Shown: positions 1 through 8,883 of the stretch, one piece after another
Layout of the letters: each line of letters opens with the position of its first letter
Position numbering within the stretch: the first letter of the stretch is position 1
Position numbers and translations under genes: made by a program
Assembly (NCBI RefSeq): GCF_000281045.1
Contig: NW_008246071.1
Span: forward strand, 1,079,853-1,108,423
From: Saprolegnia diclina VS20
Lineage: Eukaryota; Oomycota; Saprolegniomycetes; Saprolegniales; Saprolegniaceae
Direction of reading: 5' to 3'
Length of the DNA stretch: 28,571 nucleotides
The notes under the pieces: model-generated
The model's database searches: none
What the model was told of the DNA's origin: nothing
What the model saw: only the letters and a program-made list of their open reading frames with translations

Positions 1-228
1 CCACGACCGACAACGACTACAAGCACGACCGAGGTACCGGAGCGAAGCACGTACGCGACCATCTTGGACACCGGAGCAACGAAACACCGACCGACTGACC
101 GTAGGCTACGAAAACGACCGAGGTACCGGAGCGGAGCACATGAACGCACTGAAGAAGGGCCTGACTACCACGACCCACATGTAGCATTCGCACGGCTAAA
201 TGTTGAATTCCAAGACGACGACAACTGA
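1..228 (+). pseudogene. Decayed retroelement-like fragment with a retropepsin-like motif
   Basis: Reading frame 1 is open from the window edge to a TGA at 226-228. It encodes ILDTGATKH (codons near 58-87), which resembles the active-site motif of the aspartic protease in copia-like LTR retrotransposons (LDSGA[ST]xH). After that motif the reading quality falls: a 26-bp element recurs in a different frame, and the next part of the frame is closed by several stops. No LTR, reverse transcriptase or integrase is visible, and the left side is cut by the window edge. The motif is short, so a chance match is possible. I read this as a small relic rather than an active element. Confidence 0.3.
25..139. 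repeat. Two near-identical 26-bp direct repeats
   Basis: A 26-bp unit at 25-50 recurs at 114-139 with one mismatch (A to G). The start-to-start spacing is 89 bp, so the two copies lie in different reading frames. In its own frame each copy reads TTEVPERST. This is most simply a partial tandem duplication within the retroelement-like relic. Confidence 0.6.
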
Positions 229-620
229 TATCGACACGCCGTTTGCACGTACTACAAGCCAGAAGCTGCGCCCGTCGACAGCTGTCGGTCGCTCCAGACT
301 GCTTCGAGCTGGGACCGACTCCCTTGTCCACCGAAACTACGACACGGTTGGCGCTCTAATGGTCGGCGGTCGACGCGCATGGCGCTCGACGCAGAGTCGG
401 GTGGTGGCTTGGCTGCTACGCCAGTCACCGAGTAGATGCAGGCCACATACCACGCATCGGGAAGAGGACGCCGAGCTTAATGGCGCATAGTTGGTAGTCG
501 CCGAGGAAGACCCGGCCTAAGGTGATGAACTTAGCGCGGCAAGAGAGGGATTCGTCATTAGGTTATCGTCTTGGGGACTACGTTGCAAATCTCCGACTGC
601 AGAGAAAAAGCCACGCCAGG
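229..620. other. Stretch without a supported gene
   Basis: Frames are open for at most about 96 codons, with no recognisable domain. It probably continues the decayed repeat on its left. Confidence 0.4.
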
Positions 621-636
621 GATGCAGCGTGTTCTG

Positions 637-774
637 ATTGGTGAAAATGTCCCGTATCTATTTCCACCAATCGAACGCGCCGACTATATTTTCTCGCCTT
701 CAGATTGGCCTTTGAAAGCTTGGGACAAGTTGCCGTTGCGAGAACCATTGCCCATCGCTTTGATGCGCGATTGG
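637..774. promoter_or_regulatory. Cluster of four CCAAT boxes upstream of the UCH gene
   Basis: CCAAT pentamers lie at 637-641 (as ATTGG, within CTGATTGGT, a good NF-Y-type match), 667-671 (CCAAT), 704-708 (ATTGG) and 770-774 (ATTGG). They sit 113-250 bp upstream of the deubiquitinase ATG at 887. NF-Y binding is inferred from the consensus only. Confidence 0.45.
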
Positions 775-823
775 TCGAGAATTTCTGGCCTTCTCGATTG
801 TAACCGGTTCAAGAGCCGTAAGG

Positions 824-844
824 TTAGCCGGTAGCCGGTAGCCG
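824..844. repeat. Short tandem repeat, three units of 7 bp
   Basis: The unit GTAGCCG is repeated three times (first copy TTAGCCG), about 45-60 bp upstream of the UCH start codon. It probably lies in the 5' untranslated region or core promoter. Confidence 0.6.
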
Positions 845-886
845 GTTCTGCCAACTGGTATTGATAAGATCTGACTGCCTGCCAGC

Positions 887-1951
887 ATGAGCGACGCAGG
901 CGATGCGAAGGCGAAGCGCTGGTTCCCGCTCGAGTCGAACCCGCAGGTCATGAACGAGTACGCCAAGCGCATGGGCCTTCCTGCGGACTCAGCCTTTGAG
1001 TTCTGCGACGTCTACAGCACCGAAGACTGGGCCCTCGACATGGTGCTCCGCCCCGTCCTCGCCGTCATCATGCTCTTCCCGATCAAGACGCATGTACGTG
1101 GGTATGTAGCATGGCGCGGTTCATCATGGCTTCGTTAGACAGAGGCGTACGCCAAGGAGGAGCGGCAGCGCATCGAAGTGTCGGGCCAAGTCGTGTCGCC
1201 CAACGTCTACTACATGAAGCAAACCGTCGGTACGCGACTCCTCAATGTGGATCCCGGTTCCTAACGCGACGTAGGCAACGCCTGTGGCACTGTCGGCATC
1301 TTGCACGCGCTTGGCAACGTGGGCGACTACGTGGCCTACCGTACGTCTGTCGGCGGTCTCGACATTGCCCTCGAGTGTCCCTCTAGAACCGGGCAGCTTC
1401 TTGCAGACGTTCTTTGAAAAGACGCGCACCAAGACGCCTGACGAGATTGCTGTGATTCTCGAGGGCGACGACGAGGTAGTACATGTGCAATGACCGTTGT
1501 CCTATCGCGAGAATGCCCATATTGCCGAGTAGCTCGAAGAGACACATGCGTCAGCAGCCCAGGAAGGGCAATCCGAGGTACATGCACCTCTGCTCGCATC
1601 ATTGTCGACCCCCTTTGCCCATATGTCGTAGCAACTGGAACACGTGGACGACCCGATCAACACGCACTTTGTGTGTTTTTGGTAATCGCCACGTCACGTG
1701 TATGTGGCGTTGACATGCCGACTAGCACGGTGGACGGCCATCTCTACGAGCTCGACGGGCGCAAGGCCTTTGCGATCAACCACGGCCCGTCATCGCGCGA
1801 GACGCTTCTCGAGGTAGCTTGGCACTTGCTCTATGGTTCCTCATGTTGCTCGGCTCAGGATGCGTGCCGCGTGATCCAGTCGTTCATGCAGCGCGATGCT
1901 GGCGAGGTGCGCTTCACGATCGTCGCCCTTGCGTCCAAGTCCCACGACTAA
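887..1951 (+). CDS. UCHL3: Ubiquitin C-terminal hydrolase, UCHL3 type (8 exons)
   Basis: This cysteine protease removes small adducts from the C-terminus of ubiquitin or NEDD8 in the cytosol. Seven introns resolve cleanly: 1094-1138, 1230-1274, 1341-1386, 1476-1532, 1578-1631, 1682-1725 and 1814-1858. The spliced frame is 242 residues, against about 230 for human UCHL3. Oxyanion-hole Q97 (MKQT), nucleophile C103 (NACGTVG), H178 (NTHF) and D193 (YELDG) are present with family spacing: Q to C is 6 residues and H to D is 15. The start MSDAGDAK precedes the conserved [14 protein letters not shown]. Choosing 1532 as the fourth acceptor avoids an in-frame TAG and gives the family length through the active-site crossover loop. 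The gene converges on the NHL-repeat gene, with 61 bp between stop codons. Confidence 0.93.
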
Positions 1952-2012
1952 GATGGACGCCGTATCATGATGCCGGAGAAGAATTTGCCGACGACGAACT
2001 TGTATTTCGCGT

Positions 2013-3570
2013 CTAATAAATTACGAGCCGAAGCAGGAGGTTGCCGACGTCGCCAACGTAGACGGCACCAGATCCGTTGACGACCAGCGAGACGGGGTTG
2101 CCAAACGATCCGTTGAGACCGTCGGCGTTACCGTAGAGGCCATTGCCAAACACATTGCGTTGCGTGCCATTGAGGTCGAACGTCTCGACCGTATTCGAGT
2201 ACGTGTCGACAACGTAGAGCGTCGTGTTGACGAGGAAGATACCGGAGGGCGCCATGAAGCTCGTGACGTTGCCGCCACCGCTCGTGGGGTAAAAGCCGGT
2301 CGCGAGGAGCGTCGCGACGTTGGTTGTGGCGATTTCGATGCGGCGGATCGCGTGGTTGTAGTAGTCGCACACGTACAGATACTTGGCGAGCGCATCGACA
2401 GCCATGGATCGAATGCCGTTGAAGCGCGCGCCGGCCCCGTTACCGTCGGCGTACCCCCGCAGCATGTTGCCAGCGAGCACAAACGTGCTGCCATCCGTCT
2501 GGATCTACATGCGCTGTCAGACTATGACAGTACACAAGTCGTCGACGTACGACTTGGATGAATGTGCCGTAGCCAACATAGACCACCCCATGGAGGTCGA
2601 CAGCGACCGAGATCGGAGCATTTGCGAGCGCCGCGTCCATGTTGTCGTCAAACCCGCCGGCTACAACCCCACCGGACAAGGATTCGCTGAGGAGGGTCGT
2701 GACGAGGCCGTTCGCGATCTTGCGTACATCCAAGCTGTCCCGGTCCGCGACGTACACCGAGCCAAAGCGATCGACGGCGATACCGCACGGGTATCGGAAT
2801 TGCGCGGTGGCGATAGGGCCGTTCACCTCTCTAGTGCATGGATCAGACGAGAGCTCCTGAGATTGCGTAACGAACCCGTAGTCGCCCGTGCCAGCCAAGA
2901 CATGCAGCGTCGTGTCGTTCAGCACGTAGATCTGGTTGGTCGCAGCGCTGGCGATATAGATAATGCCGTCGGGGTCAATGGCCATGGCGACGGCTTTGAT
3001 GCCGCTGAGCAGCGTCACGATAAAGGGCTGGCCCCCGGCGCAACACACGGGCGACGGTGAATTCGTGTTGCCAAACACAAAGATGAGCACGATGCCGGCC
3101 ACGATGCACGTCGCGAGGAGTAGGAGCAAGCATTGCCGCGTGCGCTTGAAGATCTGCCGCCGCCGGTTCACGAACGACGCCTTCTCTTGCAGCATGCGCA
3201 TGCTCTGGGCGCGGTGCAAGATGCTCGCGCGCTTTTCCTTGTGGCTCGTTGCCCGCGTGGATGGTACCTTGTATTTGATGCTCGTGCGCAGATGGCGATC
3301 AACGTGGTCGAGCGTCGGGAGGATCTTGGACGTGGTTGAATTCATATGGAAGGTTGATGTCATGGGCTTGGGCACGAGGTCGATGCGCGTCGACGCGAGG
3401 TCCTTCTTGGACGTCGGCGCACTCGTGGCGTTCTCGCTGGGCGGCGCCGACTCGCGCCGGAACGACGTGATGACGCTGCGTCGCTTGACCGACGACGACT
3501 GCGTGTCCAGCGGCGTCAGCCGGTGTACCTTGGTGATGGCTATCGGCGGGTCCGCCGGTCCGTCGGCCAT
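2013..3570 (-). CDS. Membrane-anchored NHL-repeat (beta-propeller) protein, 2 exons
   Basis: One intron (2505-2550) joins an N-terminal exon of 340 codons to a C-terminal exon, giving 503 residues. Residues 1-146 are basic and Ser/Thr-rich with no recognised domain. A single hydrophobic segment (about 147-167) has positive residues (RRRQIFKRTR) just before it, which favours a type II orientation with the C-terminal part outside the cytosol. From about residue 184 there are repeated blades of the NHL type, such as DPDGIIYIASAATNQIYVL and GSVYVADRDSLDVRKI. Extracellular NHL propellers usually bind proteins or ligands; the partner here is unknown. The splice restores the blade reading FIQV-IQTDGSTFVLAG. 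The topology is inference. Confidence 0.82.
2015..2020 (+). promoter_or_regulatory. Candidate polyadenylation signal AATAAA of the UCH gene
   Basis: AATAAA lies 64 bp after the UCH stop codon. It falls inside the last codons of the convergent NHL gene (stop at 2013-2015), so the two transcripts probably overlap at their 3' ends. Confidence 0.35.
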
Positions 3571-3901
3571 CCTCCTCGTCGCAACGCCCGGATCAACTAT
3601 TAACGCCCGTCGTTACGACGATATATCGGCCCAAAATAGCTCGCCACATAATAATAGTGTCTCGACCTTAGCTCGAGTTGAAATATTAGAGCGCGCATCC
3701 CCGTAGTACCTACTCGCACAGGCCCAAAGGACGCCGTAAATACGCGAGAATCCCGTCGGCAGGAGGACTTGAACCCACAAGCGCGCGGCTGGAGCTTGCC
3801 TTTTTTGGAATGGGCGCCAATTTCGCGCCGGATACACGAATTGTCCGGATACGGGATTTCAAAGCTGCACTTGACCGCGGAGTTTCGATTCGGCGAGCAG
3901 G
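3571..3901. promoter_or_regulatory. Divergent promoter between the NHL and CRC genes
   Basis: This 331 bp gap separates two divergent start codons. It contains a CCAAT box at 3817-3821 and the paired CCGGATA motif described separately. An AT-rich patch at about 3620-3690 lies nearer the NHL gene. No further gene is visible. Confidence 0.5.
3828..3852. promoter_or_regulatory. Paired CCGGATAC motif upstream of the CRC gene
   Basis: CCGGATAC occurs at 3828-3835 and again, as TCCGGATAC, at 3844-3852. This is 50-74 bp upstream of the ATG at 3902. The same motif recurs upstream of several other genes in this window. Confidence 0.45.
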
Positions 3902-4920
3902 ATGAGCGCCCGCAGCGCTGTCCGAGTCGAGGTCGATGGGCCCGAGGTGAAGGCCAAGCCTGCGAAGCGGTCGCCCCTGAGCGCGCTCTCGGTGAGCGAC
4001 GTGAGCAACCAGGCCAAGCGGCCGCGCCTCGAGGACGCGCCGGTGAGCCCTGCCGTGAGCGAGCCCGCCATTGACGACGACGACGACGAGCGCCCCGACG
4101 AGGTCAATGCAGCCTGGCTCGACATGTGCTACGCGCTTTTGGCTCGGAAACGTGGCATGAAAGGGCTGCCGGCGGCCAAGCTCCCGGTGCTTGCCATCTC
4201 GACGGTCGCGATCGAGCGGCCCGCCATGGCATTGTCAGCAGCCGACATCGGGCCCGAGTCGCGGGAAGCAGACATTGAAGTGCTTGCTGAGCAGCTGCAC
4301 AAGGAGAGCCATGCCTCGACGACGTGCTGCGGGTGCAAGACGGGCTGTCTCAAGCTGTACGATCTGTGTACTCGTACGCTGTGGAGCTCATGCGGTTGCA
4401 TAGGTATTGCCGATGCTTTCTCACAAAAGGCTTTTGTACACCGCAATGCGGCTGTACGAGCTGTATGAACACACGAACATCGACCGATCGCCTCAGCGCG
4501 ATTACAGCCCATTTGAAAAACAACATCCACGCCTTCCGATCCTCGACGGCGCCGGCGACCATGAGCCATGGGAAGCTCGGGCCCGCGCCGTCGGCCTCGA
4601 TCCGCCACCAGTTTATTCCGCTCGTTCCAAACGTACGCGTCGGCGTCATGTCGATCCATAGCTCACGGCCACACTCTTAGGTCGGTGCGAACGCGATCAC
4701 GTGTCGCTGTAAAAAGTCCAAGTGCTCAAAAAAGTACTGCGACTGCTACCAAGCCGGCGTGCCGTGCGGCCCCAAGTGCCAATGCCGCGACTGCTGCAAC
4801 CATACGCCGCAGGAAACCAATGTCAAGCAAGTCCTCTACGCGCACGACACGATCAAGGTGCTCGTGACGCGCAAGCCACGGCAAAACACCATCACCAAGT
4901 CGGTGCGAGTACAACTCTAA
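3902..4920 (+). CDS. CRC-domain (tesmin/TSO1-like, CPP family) DNA-binding protein, 3 exons
   Basis: Introns at 4357-4403 and 4633-4680 give a 307-residue protein. Two cysteine-rich CXC modules are present. CRC1 (about 142-173) contains [16 protein letters not shown] and ends [11 protein letters not shown]2 (about 236-268) contains [16 protein letters not shown] and ends CQCRDCCN. The linker carries NNIHAFRSS, close to the conserved RNPxAFxPK element of the family. These modules bind zinc and AT-rich DNA; LIN54 in the DREAM/MuvB cell-cycle complex is the best-known member. The N-terminal 140 residues are low in recognisable features, with a basic KAKPAKR segment and an acidic run near 58-63. 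The protein is probably nuclear; the target genes cannot be told from sequence. It converges with RRP41, with 50 bp between stops. Confidence 0.9.
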
Positions 4921-4970
4921 GTCGCCACCTTCCTCATATATCTATATACAATCGGCGGCTCTTTACGTGC

Positions 4971-5896
4971 TTACGACGTTTCGCGCGAAATGAGGCGGCG
5001 CCACGTATTTTCCTGGACTTCGTTTTGGAGAATCTCGTAGATCTGCGTACAGCCTTCCATCGCTGTCGTCATGAGCGACTATGTCGCAGTATAAGACTTC
5101 GCCATATGCATCGCAACAACGTACTTCGAAAATCTCGAGCGGCAGTTTGCATTCCATTTGCACGAGCGTGAGCTACGAGATGGCGATGAGTGCATGGATG
5201 CAGGAGGATATGGGATACCTTGTCGTTGCGCGGGGTCAAGGCGACCGCAAGGTCGGGGCACCGGGCGTTTTGCTCGGTTTGGTTCAAGTCTATCGTACGG
5301 GCGTGAGCTATCGCGGCGTCGGACAAGCATCGTGTACCGCAGAGAAGCGTTTGCTGAATGTAGCCGGCCGAGCAGGCCACGACAAAGTCCTTCATGGCAA
5401 TGCCAGCATCGACCAGCGCCAGCGTGACCGCGTTGATACACGCCGCGAGCTCGCCTAGATGCCGTCTATGAGTGCTGCAGACGCACAGCAACGACGTACC
5501 GCCATCGGCGTGGAGCACTTGCACAAAAATGTCGATCTGGGACCGCGGGTACAAATGAGTTGAGATGTTGGCCTCGAAAATCTGCAGAATCGCGAGCGAT
5601 GTCTCGAGCTTCTTGCGGTCCGCCTTGTGCGTGACCTTGCGCTCGCTCGTCGCGAACGGCGCCTGCGTCACCTCGCACGTAACGCGCGCCTTGGTCTCCG
5701 CCGCCTCCTCGGCGGTCTTGCGCCCCGTGTGCTCCTTGGGGCCGTAGACGACCGCCATGACTTTGGTCTGGCCCTGCTCGACGTACGCAGAGCCGTCAAC
5801 ACGCTGGAAGAGACCGAACTTGGCGCGGACGCGGCGAACTTCGTTGGGCCGGCGGCCATCGACCCGGAGGCCCGCGACGCTCACAAACTCCTTCAT
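4971..5896 (-). CDS. RRP41: Exosome complex core subunit RRP41 (RNase PH family), 5 exons
   Basis: This is a ring subunit of the RNA exosome, which processes and degrades RNA 3' to 5' in nucleus and cytoplasm. Introns at 5079-5124, 5173-5218, 5290-5337 and 5455-5499 yield 246 residues, against 245 for human EXOSC4. Conserved stretches include GLRVDGRRPNEVRRV, DGSAYVEQGQTKVMAVVYGP, HPRSQIDI-like LYPRSQIDIFVQVLHADGG, and AACINAVTLALVDAGIAMKDFV. The last exon supplies the C-terminal helix (MTTAMEGCTQIYEILQ). The ATG at 5896 is chosen because it gives 16 residues up to DGRR, as in plant RRP41. In-frame ATGs at 5920 and 5968 are alternatives, but a CCAAT box and a TATCCGA element lie between or near them. 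Confidence 0.92.
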
Positions 5897-5904
5897 GCTG
5901 TGAT

Positions 5905-5964
5905 CCAATATGGCTGGCATTTTGATTGGACGCCGATGAAAATAGGACTTTCGGTCATATCCGA
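5905..5964 (-). promoter_or_regulatory. RRP41 promoter elements: CCAAT box and TATCCGA
   Basis: An ATTGG on the + strand (5925-5929) reads GTCCAATCAAA toward RRP41, and a + strand CCAAT lies at 5905-5909. TATCCGA at 5958-5964 is a one-base variant of the motif seen upstream of other genes here. It lies 62-68 bp before the chosen ATG at 5896, which supports that start. Confidence 0.35.
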
Positions 5965-5968
5965 ACAC

Positions 5969-6204
5969 TAATGTCCTACATCAGGACATGAAGCCTGGGA
6001 CAAGATGATGGCGTCGATCGAAGGTCGGCAAATCGGCCCGGATCTCTGCTTGGCCGCAACCAACACAATCCATGCGACCATCGCTTGGCGGCTATCGCAG
6101 CGCGCAGCTTGCACAAAGGTAGACATCCTCACACGCCGACGTTCGCTCTCGCGGTGCCACGCGTCGCCTCGCAGCTCGTTGCGCCAGCGATGACGATACA
6201 CCTA
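5969..6204. other. Intergenic stretch, nothing recognised
   Basis: This lies between RRP41 and the candidate small gene. Short open frames occur on both strands, but none shows a domain, splice support or family resemblance. Confidence 0.4.
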
Positions 6205-6443
6205 TTAGGAGGCAGCAGGAACGAGCCAGAGAGTGATGCGCATTTTATTGGCGCCGTGGGACAGGTCGACCGCCTTGATGCACATCAAAAGTGTGGCGAT
6301 CTCCGCCGTCGAGAGCCAGGCCCACGCCGTGTTTTCTGCGTCCTGCGCTTCATGGAGACACTAAGATCTATATGCATCGGTACCGTTGGACGCGGCTGCT
6401 CGCAACGACCCCCCGTAAGCGCTTGCCCTTGGCGTGCGGCCAT
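6205..6443 (-). CDS. Candidate small two-exon gene, unknown function
   Basis: An ATG at 6443 starts 20 codons (MAARQGQALT...). A possible 41-nt intron (6343-6383, GTACCG...GCGCAG) leads into 45 codons ending at a TAA (6205-6207), for 65 residues in all. Exon 2 has a protein-like composition (ENTAWAWLSTAEIATLLMCI...). TATCCGGAT at 6508-6516 and an ATTGG (minus-strand sense) at 6474-6478 lie 31-73 bp upstream. That is the same placement as at better-supported genes nearby, and is the main reason to list it. The intron ends CAG, whereas 18 of 19 firm introns here end TAG. An in-frame upstream ATG at 6539 is an alternative start. I recognise no family. Confidence 0.33.
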
Positions 6444-6539
6444 CGTCGGTGTGGGATTGGTCGTACGAACGGGCCAATCGCGGCCGCCCGTTTGCGTGTC
6501 AACGCGGTATCCGGATTTCGAGAACGCACCACGGACCAA

Positions 6540-6757
6540 GCGAGGTAATAAAATTCAGCGATGCGTGTCATCGAATAAAATTACGCGCTTCAACATGGTT
6601 GGTGGATGAGGTTGACACGCCGGGGCGCAGATATTCGAAGGATCGCGCGCCTCCTCGCAAGAACGTAGTCGTCGTGGTAATAATAATCGACGGGAAGGAT
6701 CCCGACTTAAAAGTTATAATAGGGTCGTGGCGTCCGTGGGGTCTATCTAGTTGTTTT
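6540..6757. other. AT-richer spacer downstream of the homeobox gene
   Basis: It contains AATAAAA-like strings (about 6547 and 6575) and GGTAATAATAATCG (about 6676). No gene is visible. Confidence 0.4.
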
Positions 6758-7669
6758 TTAGTGTACGGGTTGGTCCCGCTCGCGATGGAGGCCGAGGAGC
6801 GACTTGGCCGCGAGGATCTCGAGGTCTCGAAAGCCACTCTTGACGACCACGTCCTTGCGTGCGTCCGACCACGTGTCCGAATCGCCAGAGTCGCCGCTCG
6901 CCTCGGCGTCCGTCGGCTCGCGCTTCATGCGCTTGACCACTTTTTCGGGCACCGAGTTGAACCGGAAGCTGTCGTCTTCGTCCACAGACGCACTGCGCGG
7001 TGACGTTGGCGGTGACGATGGCGCAACGAACGTAATGTTGGACGGCACATCGAGCTTCGCGCCGCGCGGCCCGCCACGGCCTGTCGAGAGAAAGTTCTTG
7101 ACTTCGACGCCCGACTGCCGCAGCACAGGCTGCCATAGTCGTTTCCGCGCGTTCGTAAACCAGTTGGAGAGCTGCTTGACCTCGATGCCGGCCTCGGCCG
7201 CGAGCTCCTCCTTCTCTTCCTCGCTCGGGTACGGGTGCGCAAAGTGCTCGGGCGAGAACATCCACGCCTTTAACACGTTCTTCGCCTCGGGGTTGAGCGT
7301 CCCTCGTCGCGTGCCCTTCTTGCGCTTCCCAAAGTCGGCGTCCATCATCTTGTTCTCGCTCGGGCTCGTTTCCGGGAACGGCGGCGGCGGTGTGTAGTGG
7401 AGTGGCGTCTCGCATGCCGCCGGAATCTTGAGTGCCGTGAGCTTCTTCTCGACCGAGATGTACGGTTCGAGCGCGCGCATGTGCGCAGCGTCGCGCCATG
7501 TATCGCACGTAGTCCCCGAGACTTTGAGTTGCAGCTGGCTCGGGTGCGCGGGCGGCGTCGGGCTCGGGCGTCGGGGCGGCGTCGTAAACTCGGTCGCTGG
7601 CGTCGGGCTCACGGGCCGCGTGTTGATCGTGTCCAGCGTGAGCTTGGTCGTTGTCTTGAGCTTGTCCAT
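6758..7669 (-). CDS. TALE-class homeodomain transcription factor
   Basis: This intronless 303-residue protein has an atypical homeodomain at about 119-181. Helix 1 reads EAKNVLKAWMFSPEH. The three-residue loop extension is P146-Y147-P148. The recognition helix is QLSNWFTNARKRLW, with the W-F-x-N-A-R signature. TALE proteins bind short DNA sites, often as dimers, and control development or mating type in plants, fungi and animals. A basic GKRKKGTRRG stretch before the domain could be a nuclear localisation signal. The first 110 residues are Pro/Thr-rich, and the C-terminal part is acidic and Ser-rich (SASVDEDDSF; SGDSGDSDTWSD), with no PBC, MEIS or KNOX partner domain recognised. It is divergent from the FAM21-like gene across 1.2 kb. 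Confidence 0.92.
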   Translation of the reverse strand: MDKLKTTTKLTLDTINTRPVSPTPATEFTTPPRRPSPTPPAHPSQLQLKVSGTTCDTWRDAAHMRALEPYISVEKKLTALKIPAACETPLHYTPPPPFPETSPSENKMMDADFGKRKKGTRRGTLNPEAKNVLKAWMFSPEHFAHPYPSEEEKEELAAEAGIEVKQLSNWFTNARKRLWQPVLRQSGVEVKNFLSTGRGGPRGAKLDVPSNITFVAPSSPPTSPRSASVDEDDSFRFNSVPEKVVKRMKREPTDAEASGDSGDSDTWSDARKDVVVKSGFRDLEILAAKSLLGLHRERDQPVH

Positions 7670-8883
7670 GCTGGTCTCCTGTGATGCGCTGTGGTCCGTG
7701 TCTCAAGCGTTCGCTAATCAGTTGAGTGCTTGATGGCTTTTTTGTGAGTGATTTGGAAACTGGGCAATAAAACACGTAGAAGATTACTTAGAGAGCTTTT
7801 GTATGGGCAATACGTTCGATTCGGTGCCTTTGACCACCGTCGCTCGCCCATCAGTGCGTACATTGTCCATTCGAATGTACGCCTCTACTTGCTCTTAGTA
7901 TGCATGCGAGATTGTACGTGTACATTCGCCGTACGCACCACGTCCGGCCGTTGTGTTGGTTTCCCAACGTGTTCTGTTGCATTCACGCCACTCAACTACA
8001 AGCCGCAAGGTTTGTGTTTAAAACCTGTTCAAAACGTAATGTTCGATGTCTCATCGCTGTAACAACACCGTTCCTCTGCAAACCTTATATCGGCGGTGCC
8101 GCCCCTTCCGGCGCTGTGATAACCTTCGGCATGTCCGGAAGATTCGCTGATTGGCAAGTGAAAGGCCCGCGTTCGGAAATCGAAGGATCCCGCCGTCCGA
8201 TGGCCATCAAAACCCGCCCTTCGATATCGAATGATACGCCTGCGAAGCGTCGGACACGCCGCGCGCGCCAAGATCGCGGGTCTGACGGCGTCCCGCGCTA
8301 ACCTCGGCAGCCACGTCTCTAGCCTGCCGATGCATATAGCGTGCGCATCATCGCGACCTTGAAGCTGTGCCCATACTGTTCTTTTGGCGGTTGCCGCACC
8401 GGTCGTCCAACGGTACCCAATTCGGGCCATCCTGGCGGAGCCTGTCAAGAAAGCACCAACAGCATCGCATGCAGCGACGACTCGGTTCTTTGTTTGATGT
8501 CAAACGACGCGACTGTGGTGTCCTGTCAGCGAAGGCCGGTGAAGCGACGGTGACTAACACCACTGTACTTGAACCCGACTACACTTGTATATTCGAGAAC
8601 ACGAAATCATCCGAGAAGGCGCGGCGAGCCGAGTGTATTGGTGGCTGGACTTGGTCGCGTAGCCTTCTGTAATGTATAAGGCCTCGCTGACAAAGCAGCC
8701 TTCCTACTAGTATGACTTGGGAGGGCGCCCCATATCGGGTTCGATGCGTGTCATGATCCGTTGACTAGCATGCGTAGAGAAAGCGCGCGGGCAAGCTCGC
8801 GTGTCGTATCCGGCACCGTATCCGGATGGCTGATCCGGCGATCAAAGACAAGTTTGGACCCCACGAGGACGACGACGACGGGT
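7670..8883. promoter_or_regulatory. Long divergent spacer between the homeobox and FAM21-like genes
   Basis: About 1.2 kb holds no gene I can support; the open frames (for example 8029-8448 minus and 8367-8672 plus) lack recognisable motifs. Regulatory-looking strings are TCCGGA at 8134-8139, ATTGG at 8150-8154 and GCAAGTGAAAGG at 8154-8165. The three near-start motifs for the FAM21-like gene are at 8807-8838. The length suggests a larger control region for the homeobox gene, but that is only inference. Confidence 0.4.
8807..8838. promoter_or_regulatory. Triplet of (TAT)CCGG motifs upstream of the FAM21-like gene
   Basis: TATCCGG (8807-8813), TATCCGGAT (8819-8827) and ATCCGG (8833-8838) lie 46-77 bp before the ATG at 8884. 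Position and sequence match the motif upstream of the CRC and EEP genes. Confidence 0.45.

Noticed and set aside
1476-1511. Shorter fourth intron of UCHL3 ending at GCGAG
   Set aside because: It would leave an in-frame TAG at 1530-1532; the longer intron to 1532 gives exact family spacing.
3741-3800. tRNA-like T-arm string on the minus strand (GGGTTCAAGTCC, a B-box match)
   Set aside because: No 5' acceptor strand, D-arm or A-box pairs with it, the T stem has a mismatch, and the upstream minus-strand sequence does not fold as a cloverleaf.
5897-5968. Extended N-terminus of RRP41 (ATG at 5968 or 5920)
   Set aside because: The extra residues have no counterpart in the family and overlap CCAAT and TATCCGA promoter elements; 5896 gives the usual length.
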